From Enoplosus armatus (taxonomy: Eukaryota; Chordata; Actinopteri; Centrarchiformes; Enoplosidae), in the NCBI RefSeq assembly GCF_043641665.1, contig NC_092186.1, positions 24,057,001 to 24,121,000 of the forward strand: a stretch of DNA of 64,000 nucleotides, given 5' to 3'. The position numbers were made by a program, and so were the translations under genes. The notes below the pieces were generated by a model. That model ran no database searches. It worked only from the letters and a program-made list of their open reading frames with translations, and was not told the DNA's origin. This document shows, in pieces, positions 32,767 to 44,767 of the stretch (position 1 is its first letter; each line of letters begins with the position of its first letter).

Positions 32767-35285
32767 GGTTATAATCCTGAGTCATAACTGTCAGCGGTAT
32801 AGTGGATCACATTGAGTTAGAGGAGTGACTGGCTCTAACAGGCTGCTCCATAATAAAACAACACTCAAATTAGCAAGGACATGACATGGAGTCAGATTGT
32901 TTGTGTCATATCCAATGAATTCACCAATTTCATTCATGAAAAATGAGCATTTGTAACACCTAAGATTCCCATAAAGGATTTTGTAGACGTGACATTTTCC
33001 TTAATTCAGAAGAAATTAAACAGATCTTCAAAATGCAATAAGAAAGGATTCAGTATGAATGGGAAAAAAAATGTGTAATTTCTGTGCTAAAGTTGTCTTT
33101 GTACCAAAGGATCGGCACTGTTTTTTGTCGCCATGGAATAACAATCGAACACAAATTTGAGTCACAATCAATGCAGCTATATTTGGTATCTAAAATCAAA
33201 ACACCTCACGATTTTTCAAAGTCGAAATCCAATTTTTTTTGGCCTCATCAGTTAAGAAGATTTCCTGCGATTAAAATTGTTTTTAAATTTAAAAACAGCG
33301 TTTGTTCTTGGTTTATTAACGTAGTCCACATTCCCGGCTTGGCTCGTGAGCGGCATTCTCAGCACAGCACAGCACAGCACAGCACTGCAGAGCAGAGAGG
33401 ACGACTGAAGTCTAGTGCTGTGATGCCATCTATTGGAGCCCTGGCTGCCTCCATAACAGGACGGAGACGGAGAGGAGAGACTCTTCGATGCAAAAAAAAA
33501 AAAAAAACAACCCACACAGAGACAGAGAGCGGCAGGATAAAAAAAAAGCAGCTCCAAAGCCCTCATCTTGTTCAAAAGAAAAAAGGGGAATTATGAACGT
33601 ATAACGGGTCAATTGTAGCCGTACAAACAAGTGGTGAGTAAATAAAACTGATGGCATATTTTGACAGATTTGACAGAATATAGATTTGTATAAATGTAAA
33701 TGTGGCCACTGGGAAAAAAATAATTAATCATTTGCACAATTTCTAGAAAATAAATCGTCGCATGTTGCTGAATGAATTGTGACAGTGATTCCATAGGCTC
33801 ACAAATAGAAGCAAGGTCCAAATTGAAACAGATGAATAAAATAACGGCTGACATTTAAGTATTTAAAGAAAAGAAAAAGATCAGTGGGATTTTTATTTTT
33901 CTTATTCAAATGGCAGCAAATACAAATTGATCTTTTGGTTGTTTTGGGGGTTTTTTTTGCGAAGCTTGCTTATGAGACACTGCAGGATTTCTGGATTAAA
34001 GAGGGGAAAAAAAAGGGTTTTACTTCCTGGATATGAAAAATAAATAAATAAATAAAAACAAGCCATGAACGGCAGCCGGCTACGGGTTTTGTGAAGTCCT
34101 GCTCTCAGCTACGAGAAGGCGAAAGCCACTGCATTCATTGTTTTACTGATTTTAAATATAAGCACCGCGGCCATTGCACTTTTACAGCTAATCTGCCACA
34201 TGTCACCGTCTCTTCCAGGTAAGGCACCAACAAAAATGCTTCGACACTAGAATTTGATGTCGTCGCTCTCAACGTTTTACACTCAGGCTGCCAGCATGTT
34301 GAATGGAGTGTATGCCGTGCTCACGGTCTTCTTGCAAAATCGTCGGTAACGACAAAATAAAATGGAATTTATTGTCAATGGGAATATTTTATGCCAATGA
34401 AAACGTGGTAACGGCTATGAAACAGCATTTAGACCTTCACGACACTAAAAGTCTTCACTGAAACCCAGACTTCAAGCAGCTCTAAGGCATATGAGACCCC
34501 ACAAGATCACTTAGTGGTAAGAAAGGCTGGACTTCATTACACCTCCATACAGTATGTATAAAGAATTAGTCTACAAAGACATCACAGAGCAACTAAATGA
34601 ATAAATGAAACGAGCATGAAAAGAATCAAACTGCAGAATATGAACTGTTTTTGACAAGCCGGTATCTGATATTAAAAAGGACAGTGTTGCCCCGTACTGA
34701 CACTGACAAGTTCAATCTTTAAAGAGGGAGAATCAACCTTTGTTCGAATTGAATTCTCTCACTAACAATCCACCAATCTAGTGTCGCTACTGACCTGAGA
34801 CTTCTATATCAAAGCTGTTTTTAGGTGAGCGTATGGTTCATACTGGTATGTATTTAACTGCACATACAGTACATTACCAAAAAAAACAAAAAACAAAAAA
34901 ACAAATCTCAGAATACACTCAGTTTGTGTATTTTTTTCAACCTTTCAAAAATGAATTCCTGACAATTTAACAGCTGGAAAATGTAACTAAATGTAATGTG
35001 ATGTGATGTGATGTGATGCCACTCAATGCCAAACCAGAGAGTGCAGCATGGTTTGTATATTACAGATACCTCTGCATACAGGATCCAGTCTTTGGCTATA
35101 AGACCTCTCTGTTGTACGAGTGTGATTAAGTTCCTCTGTGTGCCGGAGATAATGAAAGCGATCCTCTTGTTCTCTCTCTCTCTCTCTCTCTCTCTCGCTA
35201 TCTTCCCTCAACGGTGTCTCTCTCGCTCCCTCGCCTCTTTATTCCCTTTGGTTTTACTGCAGGGGGCACTGATAGCACACTGCTG

Positions 35286-35286
<1 letters not shown>
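32767..35286. other. Unannotated intergenic sequence
   Basis: Short tandem arrays: AGCAC pentamers at 33359-33383, AAATA at 34040-34057, GTGAT pentamers at 34996-35017 and (CT)n at 35170-35197. Poly-A near 33490. No gene supported; frames are low-complexity. Confidence 0.45.

Positions 35287-35316
<30 letters not shown>
35287..35316. repeat. (CA)n microsatellite
   Basis: CA tract of about 15 units. Confidence 0.95.
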
Positions 35317-35349
35317 ACAAACACAACAAACGCTCGCACAAAATCAGAC

Positions 35350-35620
35350 CCAAAGAAGCAAAGCTGCGGATGCTAGATCGAGCATACAGTAGACATTATA
35401 GAGAAATATCACGCCGATGTGGGAGAGCTGAAATGGCGATAAAAACCATGATCTACGTTTCCTCCATAATAATAACAGCAATGCTGCTCCACCACAACTT
35501 CCATTTCCAGCCAAAAAAACAAACAAAACAGGTCATCTGCAATGATTTTATTTTGACACGAGCATCGTGTCATCGCTCACAAATCCTGGGAAGAATGTGC
35601 AGTCAACACTGAGCACATTA
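35350..35620. promoter_or_regulatory. Conserved-looking non-coding block
   Basis: GGCGATAAAAACCATGATC near 35434 and CATAATAATAACAGCAATGC near 35465. Unique sequence; function inferred. Confidence 0.25.
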
Positions 35621-36419
35621 AAAACAACAGTGCACTTTACAGAGTGAAGATAGAAAGACGTCAGGCTGTGAAGATGAGTGCAAAAACACAACAAAGATGA
35701 GGAGCAAGACGCTACTTACAAGGACAAGAGATGGGCAGGGAGAAGAGAAGATGAGCCAAGATCAATTAAGACCCTTTAAAGGTTTGATGTATGGAAGCGG
35801 CTCATCTGACTTTACACAAACCAACATTAACCCTGCAAAGCTGTAAAGACAAAACAGGCAGTTTCAGGGCGTTTCTGATCTCATTTGGTCTCGTTTTTTC
35901 TAAACGCTGTTGATTGGATCTCCTTCTCAAAATGAGCCGCTTGTAAATGTTTTCACCCTGATGATCGTCAATGTGCGACGCTCCCGTTGACTGATGTCAT
36001 TTGTTTGATGAAACCCGGAATAAAGATCAAATATTTCATAACTGAGGCCTTTTATTGGTAAAAAAAAAACAAAAAAAAACAAAAGGAAAAATGTCAGGAT
36101 GGAAGTTATTTTGTGGCTGTAAAGTGCACTGTGCAGCCACTTGCCTGGATTTATTTACGGGCTCCTAAAATGCCTTACAAGTATATTCTAGTAGTATTTT
36201 CTTTGTCACACAATAGTAACTGTATTTGCGTGTCCCTTTCGAACTATTTTAACATGTGGTAAATGCCAGTTCCTACAGTAATCATGTCAAGTGCATCAAT
36301 GGAGAAATCAGTCGAGCTAGCAGCAAGTTAGCATAGTCACGGTCAAATTAAACGATAAGAAAGAAAAGTCAGTGAATGGTACTTTTGTCAGATGATTTTC
36401 ACGATAGAGAGCGGAGAGC
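35621..36419. other. Unannotated intergenic sequence
   Basis: A-rich at 36060-36085. No gene or recognised repeat. Confidence 0.5.
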
Positions 36420-36690
36420 ACAGTGGGGATTGAGCAACTTGAAAGACAGAGCAACGCCTTCCTCCTTTAAATAGCTTTAAATGAGTCAAACTGGCTACCC
36501 TCTGCTCACTCCTGGCTTCCCTGATGGTAAAAGTCCTCCTGTGGCTATTCATTAGTCTTGCTGTGCAGGTGTTGGTGTTATTTATGGAGGTTACAGTGTT
36601 GTCCTTGTGCGGCTGGATGGAGCTGCCGTGTGTTTTTCAGCACCATGGACAGAGCCTACCGGGGGCCTGTTGGAATTTCCCCCAATTTTT
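36420..36690. promoter_or_regulatory. Conserved-looking non-coding block
   Basis: CTTTAAATAGCTTTAAATGA near 36467 and GGCTATTCATTAGTC near 36542, immediately 5' of a SINE insertion. Function inferred. Confidence 0.25.
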
Positions 36691-36711
36691 CTTCAGTCGA
36701 ATCAACCTAAA

Positions 36712-36851
36712 GGGGGGCGCGCTGGTGGCTCACCAGGTAGAGAGTAGTACCATATAGGCTGGGTCCTTACCGCGGCGGCCGGGGTTCGATATTTCGATAT
36801 TTCCTGTCACTCTCCAAGCTATCGCTATCAAAATAAAAGACCAAAACAAAA
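36712..36851 (+). mobile_element. tRNA-derived SINE
   Basis: A-box-like GCTGGTGGCTCACCAGGTAG, B-box-like GGGGTTCGAT, then TTCCTGTCACTCTCCAAGCT and CTATCAAAATAAAAG before an A-rich tail. This order matches a common percomorph tRNA-head SINE. The segment between the B box and the TTCCTGTC part is shortened. A second copy in reverse lies at 56735-56905. Confidence 0.85.
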
Positions 36852-37057
36852 TGTCAGAAAAAATATCTTGCAGAAATAATCACCTGCAGTATCTCTGTAT
36901 GACAAGCAGATACAATGTGTGTGTCATGTTCGTATGCATCCTTTATGTACATTTTAATGTTGCATGCTTCCGCATCAAGCGTCAGCATAGGTCACAAGCT
37001 TTAAAATACTGTGTGTGTTTCTGTATGTTCCGAAGATAGACAGGAAGAGTGTACATA

Positions 37058-37363
37058 TACAGGTGACAAGCTAAAGGAATAACCGAGTGGAGAGTGTGTG
37101 TGTGTGGGGGGGGGGGTCAGCGAATGGTTTGATGTGCCTGAAAATTAAGTGAATCATGTGCTGTGGCTTTCACAGTCACCAGATCTCATCTCCTACGAGA
37201 GATTTTGGTCCAGTGTGTTAGACAGCGCTGTTCACTGGCGTCATCACCTTCAGTAAAGTTCAGAGACTTCAACTCAAACTTCCAGAAACTGTTCTGGTGG
37301 CTCGTCTCGGTCAAACACCTTAAGAAGTCCCTTTATGTTGTTGTTTTGTTTCTCCTATAGTTG
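37058..37363 (+). mobile_element. Tc1/mariner-like solo fragment
   Basis: Starts TACAGGTGACAAGCTAAAGG, the terminal repeat of a widespread fish Tc1-like element. It then has coding-derived sequence whose translation includes LREILVQCVRQRC and VKFRDF, corresponding to the conserved region after the SPDLNP block in that transposase. Internally deleted; the right end is worn near 37363. A G run sits at 37106-37116. Confidence 0.75.
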
Positions 37364-38808
37364 TTTTTTGTTGTTGTCGTTGTTGTTTTTGTTCATGTGT
37401 TGAATGTGCTGTCTGAATGTCATCCTGCGGTTTAAAATTGAATGTTAAGTGGTTTGTTGTATTCCACTACAAACCAACAGTGCTTCAAAATTCCAGTCTG
37501 TCCCCTGTGGCTTAAATGGCCAGAGCTGTACAGTATATCTATTCATGCATCTGCTCCTATCGGCGCCAATCATGTCAATTTGTGTGTGTACATGTGTTTG
37601 GGTTGTTTTTTTTTTTTTCACACTTGCCTGTGGCACCCCAGCTCAAGGCTAAACGCTGAATAGCACACATGAGGCTTCGTTGCCAAGCGCCGCAGCTAGC
37701 CAATAGCAACGCAACTCCACTGACCTTGTCTGAAAGGCCGCTGCACACTCTGAGGCCCCTTCAAAACCTCCCCCATCCCCATCAAGTGCGCCTTATAATC
37801 TGCTTCACTAAAAAGGACCTGCAGCACTGGCAACGTGATTTTTTTTGAAGATAATAAAAAATTAAAAAAAAAAAGGGAAATATTGCTTTCTGTGTTAGTA
37901 TGGATTTACCAAATGAGACTCACGCTAGTGCTATAGAAAAAAAAAAAAAATCCTCATTTTCTTTTGCAAAGTGGCCCAAACTGAGATTTCTAATGTGACA
38001 TTAAAGTCCCTGGAGCATGTACACACACTGTACTCCTATAAAACTATTTTGCATGAGCAGTTACATTTTGTTCAGTGTTTCAGTTGATTATTTCTACAAC
38101 TCTCAACTCTGCAACTCAGGTGTCAACCAATGTCCAGTAAAAAATATGGTTCACTGGTTAAACAATTACCCGCGACATGTGAAGGCAGATGTTTTCTATT
38201 CCAATTACCAAGCCAACCTCCACACCCACGCTTTGTACTGTGTTCCGGTTATACAACAGTAATACTCCTGGCACAATACTCACATATGGACGTTGTTTGG
38301 TAGTAGGCCACGAGTGAACTTAAATAAATTGTACCAGTGGATTTCATACCTAAGCAGCTGCTGCTGGTTGAACGTAATGTTAACCAGTATGTTACTGAAC
38401 TCAAAACACTCTCAGCTCTTATCAGCCTTTCAAAACAAAAAGGTTAAAAGCTGCCTTCCTGACTATAATAGTCAAATTAAATATATTGTAACGCCACTCA
38501 ACGCCGAACTAGATGGAATAAAACAGTAAAACTTCACAGGGAGGCTTTTTTTTTTTTTACGTTGCAACAATGGACACGGTGGTGCATGGGTCAAGAGGAA
38601 AAGATATCAACATGCGTCGCTGAATCAAATTCCCTACATAGTATGAAAACGTCAACTCTAACGTTAAGTGTCTGAGTTGACTTTGACTTGTTAAAGGTCA
38701 CTTATCAACAATAGAAATCATTCAAACTGTACTCTCTAAAACTCCAGATCCAATGGGCCAAACAGAGAGAGAGGGAGGAGTGTGTAACGCTCAGCTCAGT
38801 GTCTATGC
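37364..38808. other. Unannotated intergenic sequence
   Basis: (TTG)n-rich at 37335-37395; 37680-37830 is GC-richer with CCAATAGCAAC (CCAAT-box-like). The last 8 bases (38801-38808) are the left target duplication of the next element. No gene. Confidence 0.45.
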
Positions 38809-39463
38809 CAGAGGTATTCAACTAAAGCTCGAAGAGGCCCAGTTAGAGAAAATGTCCTCCAGCGAAGGTCCGGAACATCCTAATGTCTGACTCGCGTTGT
38901 GGTTTAGTGTGATATATATTGAAGTAGCCTAGTAGTTGTATCAACGTCTGCCATGTCATCAACAACTGACTACAGAGAGTACAATTCAAAAACATTTTGA
39001 CCATATAGTCACTTAACATTGAACTGTACGGATATATAATACTGTAGAAAATAAAATAAAATAAAGTAGAGAAAATAAATGAGTGTAGCAGCAGCTTGAG
39101 TTTCCCTTTTTCTTTGTTAACTGTTTCACATGTTGACTCAACAGTCTCTCTCTCCCTGTGTCGTTCACTCGTCTTATCATCCGTCACTCGCCTCTCGCCT
39201 CTCTCTCGTCTGTCTGTATTCAGAGTCGCAGTGTTTATCGTCTGGAATGCACAGATTTGATTGGCTGAGCAGCAGTATGCAACTGGTCTGTGAGTTTCTT
39301 GAGCCGCTAAACCAGCGCCGCGCAAAGACTAGAAAAGCTGCGCCGGTTAAAATGGAAGCAGAATTTAAAATCGCTTAATAATTTAGTGATTATAGGTCCG
39401 TGTCCGTATAGGACGGCGTCTGGGTCCGGGCTCGGACCGCGGCCCGCCTGTTAGTGACCCTTG
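38809..39463. mobile_element. Non-autonomous hAT element with perfect 8-bp TSD
   Basis: Starts CAGAGGTATTCAAC and ends GTTAGTGACCCTTG, a diverged inverted pair of the hAT type. It is flanked on both sides by the identical octamer GTCTATGC (38801-38808 and 39464-39471). Length 655 bp. A 160-codon minus-strand frame inside is not transposase-like. The 8-bp duplication fits hAT integration. Confidence 0.9.
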
Positions 39464-39949
39464 GTCTATGCTGTAGTGCCAGATGTGTTGGCCGCTGATG
39501 GACTTTGGTTGGTTAGTTATGGCTCATGACTGAGATGTGAAAACCTATGCATTAACCAAGAAAACGCCAAAGCTCCTCTGACAGTTACTATACACACCGG
39601 GTCTAAAACCTTGTTCGGCCTTGCTTTAGTCAGCTGTACATTCAGTTTGTTCTGTCTGAACATCTGATCTAGTAAAACAATGTATGTGCAAATGTCCTTT
39701 TAGTGGAACATTTGAATTTTCATACACTTCTACTGTTACCCTGTCTTATCTTTTCACAAAAGGACATAAAAAAAAAGAAAAAAAGGGCCTAAAACATGAT
39801 ACAGAGAGTACTGACAAAAACTTAGTTCACTGACGCACCTTCAACAATTGAAACCACCATTTTTCTCCTGGGGCCTCATTTAATCTTTCAGTTGTCCACC
39901 TCTGGGTGCCGAGCCAGTGTTTAAAACCCACTTACGTACTGTATGAAGG
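39464..39949. other. Unannotated intergenic sequence
   Basis: Begins with the right target duplication of the hAT element. Nothing else recognised. Confidence 0.5.
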
Positions 39950-40320
39950 TGACGGCCGTGGACTGCGAGGCCACTGGGTCTATCTGATAATTGACTGTCA
40001 GATAAAAGGGCTGTTCCTCTCTGGAGTCCTCTCTGACACCCACATCAATCTGTCTTCACTTAGAGAAGGCCTAGCCCAGCCTGCACCCCCGCCGCCTCCC
40101 CTCTCTCCACCCTACCATTCACCCATCCACCACTTCAACCCTCGCACCCCTCCCTCTTTCCTCTACACCCAATTATCTGTCCATCTATCTATCTATCTAT
40201 TGGCCCTGACCATTTATCCCTCAGCCTCTCTCCCTCCTTCGCTCTATCCCATCAACACCACTTCTCTTGACGTGCTAACAGCTGTTTGACAGTAATGGCT
40301 CTAAAAGCAGAGCAGGGTGC
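39950..40320. promoter_or_regulatory. Conserved-looking non-coding block
   Basis: Two GATA-type cores bracket a homeodomain core: TCTGATAATTGACTGTCAG and AGATAAAAGG (39982-40012). CAGCTGTTTGACAGTAATGG lies near 40279. CT-rich filler and a TCTA repeat (40180-40200) lie between. Confidence 0.3.
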
Positions 40321-40326
40321 CAGTCG

Positions 40327-40327
<1 letters not shown>

Positions 40328-40374
<47 letters not shown>

Positions 40375-40457
40375 GCGGTTCTGTATGTCTTTGCGTGTGT
40401 GTGTGTGTGTATAAGGTAGCCGAGAGGCTTGCACACACTGCCATCGACAACTCATGG

Positions 40458-40494
<37 letters not shown>

Positions 40495-40550
40495 GCAGAC
40501 ACCTGTACACACACACACATACGCAGACACCTGTACGCTCACACACAAAT

Positions 40551-40582
<32 letters not shown>
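40328..40582. repeat. Dense GT/CA microsatellite cluster
   Basis: GT 40328-40376 and 40393-40411; CA 40459-40492, 40508-40519 and 40551-40582, the last ones in a duplicated unit (CATACGCAGACACCTGTAC twice, 40490-40536). All frames here are repeat translations. Confidence 0.95.
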
Positions 40583-40585
<3 letters not shown>

Positions 40586-40979
40586 CCAATCAATATTAGG
40601 TGTAGGTCTATTCACACTCACAGCTGGCATGTCATTCCAAGTACCATTTCTTAGTAGAAATTATGAAAAATGTACTCTCGTATAAAAAGGCGAGAAAAAC
40701 TATTTATTGCACTATCAATATGTTTCTGGAGCAGTAATTGCACTCAGATGAAGGACTAGAGCTGAAAAACTGGAAGGCAAGAAGCCTGTGTATGTGTGCG
40801 TAGAAGCAGTTTTTGGTCAGCAGACGACTGTTTTGTAAACAGTCATATCTCTCAGCAGTTATGAATCAATAATGTTACACGTCAAAGCTAACACTTAAAT
40901 GAGAAACCCTTCATTAGCAGGAGAAACTTCACAAATCCTTCGTGACATTAAATTGTGTTTACATTACTTTATGCATGCA

Positions 40980-40981
<2 letters not shown>
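40583..40981. other. Unannotated intergenic sequence
   Basis: Nothing recognised. Confidence 0.5.

Positions 40982-41031
<50 letters not shown>
40982..41031. repeat. (GT)n microsatellite
   Basis: Pure GT tract of about 25 units preceded by (GCAT)n. Confidence 0.97.
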
Positions 41032-41032
<1 letters not shown>

Positions 41033-41039
41033 ATGTTCA

Positions 41040-41171
41040 CCCCAAGTCATCTGTCCCTCCCCTCCCCAGGCTGTGTATTGTGATGCTGTCAGCTTGCTGT
41101 TTGATGGATGGCAGACGATTACACGAAGCCTCATCCTCTGGCTCATCATCTGCGCCATTAGTTATAGATCT
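41040..41171. promoter_or_regulatory. Conserved-looking island between GT and CA tracts
   Basis: Unique 130-bp block with GTGTATTGTGATGC, GACGATTACACGAAGC and GCGCCATTAGTTATAG. It lies exactly between inverted microsatellites. Function inferred. Confidence 0.3.
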
Positions 41172-41173
41172 AC

Positions 41174-41209
<36 letters not shown>

Positions 41210-41210
41210 G
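41172..41210. repeat. (CA)n with embedded (CG)n
   Basis: CA tract interrupted by CGCGCGCG at 41181-41188; alternating purine-pyrimidine throughout. Confidence 0.95.
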
Positions 41211-41580
41211 ACTTGTGCTGCCGCTTATCCCGCGAGCATCTTTAAGGCAGCACACACACTTTTTGTTTGACCTCTCTGATGCTGCTTTCCTGCTCTTCAT
41301 TTAAATCCCACACACTCAGCTAATCTATCACACGCTCACATACCATCTCCGTCGACATGTCCTCCTTAAAATCTAAATCCTATTTTATTTCTACAGCGCT
41401 AAAACTAAAAGTGCTACAATGGTTGAGATCCATAGAGTAGAAAAAGCAATAACAGGAAACAACACAGCCAACTTTACAAACAAAAAAAAAAAACAGAGTA
41501 ATATCTATACAGCCGAGATGGCGGATGAAAGCAGAGTGTGTTAGCACAATGACAGCTTAGTTTGATACTGACAAGACACA
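41211..41580. other. Unannotated intergenic sequence
   Basis: A-rich run near 41481-41493; nothing else. Confidence 0.5.
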
Positions 41581-41660
41581 AGGGTGGTGCAGTGGTAGGC
41601 ACTGTCGCATGGGAGGTAGAGCAGAGTAGAGCAGGGTGGACCGGGTCGAATCTTTCAGTT
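41581..41660 (+). mobile_element. tRNA-derived SINE fragment
   Basis: GGTGGTGCAGTGGTAGGCAC (A-box side) and CCGGGTCGAATC (B-box side) in the right order and spacing for a common fish tRNA-SINE head. No tail is visible. Confidence 0.6.
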
Positions 41661-42739
41661 ACAAAATGATGTGTTGAGGATTTATTTTAACTTCTTACAA
41701 AATAATTCAGGAAATGTCATAATAGATTGAGAATCCGTACATTTCAAACTGCTTTATTCGGAGAGAGCACGTCCAAAAGTTGTTGATAACGTCGCCTTTT
41801 TAAATAAAAGGTGACCAAATAATGAGAATATCTTTTTACAAAATGGCCACAAAGTTACTGAAATAAGATTATTTGTGCATTCTTCTCGCTTTGTACAATT
41901 TAGAGAAGAAAAAAAAAAAGAGTTGTTACAGAAATAGAAAATGTTGATCCAACTGACCAATTTATCCAAAATTGCAATTTTTACCAAATTTACCAACCCT
42001 CTTTAAAGCTACAATGTGCTTTATTTATTTTTTTTACGTAGATAATGTATTTACATTATCAGTCAGTGTCTTTTCATGAGACTGTGGACATGCAGTGACT
42101 ACCACTTGCTGGCAAACGGCCACAGGTTAAGATAGCCACGGCAGGAACAGTACAATTTAAAAAGATTACAGCAAAGTGTGATGATTTGTAGACTCTCACC
42201 TCCAACGCCCTCTGGAGGAAGAGGGACAGCTGCAAAATGTGTACACTGCTGGATAGGCAGGATCGGTAGCGTTGCGATGGACGAAAGTTAATAAAAGAAT
42301 AAAGAATAAATCAATGTCAGTACAAATGTATGTATAGTTTGCCGTGTAAGAAGAAAAGAATTTGGCACAGAAGGTGGAGATAACTGCACAGAGATTCTAG
42401 CTGCGTTCACCTGCCTTGTTATTTCTTGAAAGAAACATTTAGGCGTCCAAACAAGTCTCTCGAGGACGAATTCATAACGTAGGTGGCGTAACATCTGAAC
42501 TCTCTCTTCTGTCTCCTGTTGAGACGCTGAGAGAAGCCCTGAGTCAGGAGATATTGTTGGTGCCCCTAGCGGGACACGTAAAAAGATACGGTTGAACAGA
42601 ATGTGACTGCAGTGTCAAGGTAACGCCAAGAGCCTTTTTAACTGACTTTAATACAGCTCAACGCCTCAATAGAGGGTGTCCGTGGCTGAATAATGTGCTT
42701 GTTTTGAGAAAGACAGATTCCCCAAGAGTCACTGGAGCT
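41661..42739. other. Unannotated intergenic sequence
   Basis: AT-rich to 42000. 42000-42270 may be part of an old repeat (CCAACGCCCTCTGGAGGAAG) but I cannot place it. No gene. Confidence 0.4.
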
Positions 42740-43110
42740 GGAGTGATGGACAGGTGTTTCCTCCTTCGTGTGGCTCGTTTGTATATGCTGGTTCAGAGGG
42801 GCAATATTACCCCTTCTTTTATCTCTGTTTTTGGTCTCTACCAACTCCTGAGGGAAATATCCGGCTCTTTAGCTTACAAATGCTCCACTATGTCCACCAG
42901 CTAGTTGCCAACTTTCTCTGGTGCTGCACACCGCACGGCGAGTTTTTCTCTGAAAACAGCTGTCAATAGGAGAGCAGTGAGAGTGAACCAAAGTAGTAAA
43001 GTTGTGGGCTGGACAGCTAAACCACGAGCTGAAACTCACTGTAAAGCTCTATAAAGCCGAGGGGAGCTGCAGATTTGGTTGATAATTCTCTGAGAGACCC
43101 CTTTTTACGT
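42740..43110. repeat. Unclassified interspersed repeat
   Basis: TGCTCCACTATGTCCACCAG, then AGAGTGAACCAAAGTAGTAA, then AAAGCCGAGGGGAGCTGCAG. I recognise this series as a repeated fish sequence of unknown class; no terminal repeats or coding part seen. Confidence 0.5.
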
Positions 43111-43859
43111 TGTATTCTCTGTAATGATTGAATGTAGTGTGTTAGGGTTAGGTGAGACACCAAGACCATCAGCTGTAGTGTACCCCATAAACGCAGTTTG
43201 CTGGAGGTGATTGTACTGCGTACCTTGTAATTCCTTAGTCATCTTATTGCAAACTTTACGAACGCTAGACAAATATAGCAAAACAGAAGTAATTTACTGT
43301 GGGAATATGCGATAGGAGGTATCATCATGATGCCATGCAGATGAAAAATAACCCTTTTCGTCACACATTGTATGAAGGCCCAGCACCGACACACGACTAA
43401 CGAATGTAAGTCTCGTTCAGGTATACCAAAAGCATTCCCAGTTCATGAAAAATAAGACCGGGTATGTCTTGTTGAGTCCTGATCTGCATCTCTTTGTAGG
43501 ACTTAAACACCAGAGACCGGGGGTTTGCGCCCTGAGCCATGTGGTTCGGTTTAGGCTGCAAAAGCACTTAGGTCAAGATCGTGGTTTCAGTTCAATGTTA
43601 AAATTAAAAAACTGTTTTTTCCAATAGCTAACCAAGACCACAATCTTTCCTTAACCAACAACTGTGAGGGCCTTAACATAACCATACACAGTTCAATACT
43701 GATTTAGTTCCTACGAGCGGATAGTGCACAACATCAATAATATATTATAATATACAACAGATATATTGAGTAATAGTTTAGTAGTAGAAATCAACATCAC
43801 TTCTGGGAAACAAAGGGGAAAAGAAGCAGAAGACAATAAAGAAGATGACTGAATACATA
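43111..43859. other. Unannotated intergenic sequence
   Basis: No gene or recognised repeat. Confidence 0.5.
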
Positions 43860-43975
43860 CATAAAGATCTGCCGTTTCCTTTGTTTGTTTTCTTATCTTT
43901 TCTTACTTGAACAACCCCCCCCCCCCCCCCCCCCCCAGGGATCAATAAAAAAAGTCTTTCTGATTCTGATTCTGA
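43860..43975 (+). mobile_element. LINE 3' tail with poly-C and (TTCTGA)n
   Basis: Poly-C (about 43914-43936), GGGATCAATAAAAAAAG, then TTTCTGATTCTGATTCTGAT. A short 3' UTR ending in a hexamer array is typical of truncated fish non-LTR elements. Confidence 0.55.
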
Positions 43976-44258
43976 TAGTGGTCTTTAATTTAAAATGTAA
44001 TACTTAGCGAAAAAGACAGCAATTGCATGTTTAAAGAAGATAAGGAGGAAAATGTTGAAAAGTTACATTTGTTATTAGTACAATCAAGAGATCTCTGTCA
44101 AGACTAATATATGGTAGGTGATGTTTTTCAATTTAAAGGACAGGCAGATTAGCATGGGATCGAAATAACAAGTTCGGCAGTTATTACAAATCCCAATCCT
44201 TAGGAAATAAATATTTCTCTCTAGTATCTATGACTTTAACCCGGCACTCTCCTCTCGC

Positions 44259-44767
44259 CTCTCCTCCTTATCGGCACGAGACAACTCCTGATTTCTGATC
44301 AACACCTGGAGCTGAGAGCTGCCCTACAGTATCCAACCAGTGGGGTTTAGCGGCTCGACTGTCCCTCTTTCCTCTCCATCCACTAATGCAGCTCTTAACA
44401 CTCTCATCACCCCTCGCTATAACCCTCATTAGCTTATCAGAACAAGACAAAAGGGAATATTAACACCACCTAGCCCGCTCAGGGGCCAAGCTGTGGTGTC
44501 ACATCTAGATAGCAGGTATTACTGCGTGAGTCTCGCCGTCCTCGTCCACTGATACAACTCCGTAAGCCTCTCATTGCCTTATCGTCTTAAGACAATAGCC
44601 CTCTGATTCCAACCCTGCGAGTGATTCTGCCTACGAGTGGGTGTATTTACTGAGATACTCACTGGTCATCCATTACACGTGGCATCTGAGACTCAAATAC
44701 AAGACCACCGAACTTCACCTTAACCCCCCCCCCCCTGTATCCTCATTACCTTATCTTGAGAAGACAA
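44259..44767 (-). repeat. Four-copy array of a GATA-type composite motif
   Basis: Plus-strand CTTATC-N5-RAGACAA occurs at 44267-44284, 44433-44450, 44578-44595 and 44750-44767, always 18 bp long. The last three copies are preceded by CTCATT plus 2 bases. Start-to-start spacing is 166, 145 and 172 bp. Read on the minus strand the unit is TTGTCTY-N5-GATAAG-N2-AATGAG, a GATA site beside a homeodomain-like core. The pattern occurs nowhere else I could find in the window. Confidence 0.75.

Noticed and set aside
33358..33384. AGCAC pentamer array as a satellite
   Set aside because: Only about five units, a short simple repeat.
38843..39325. 160-codon minus-strand frame
   Set aside because: It lies entirely inside the non-autonomous hAT element and shows no BED finger, DDE or dimerisation motif.
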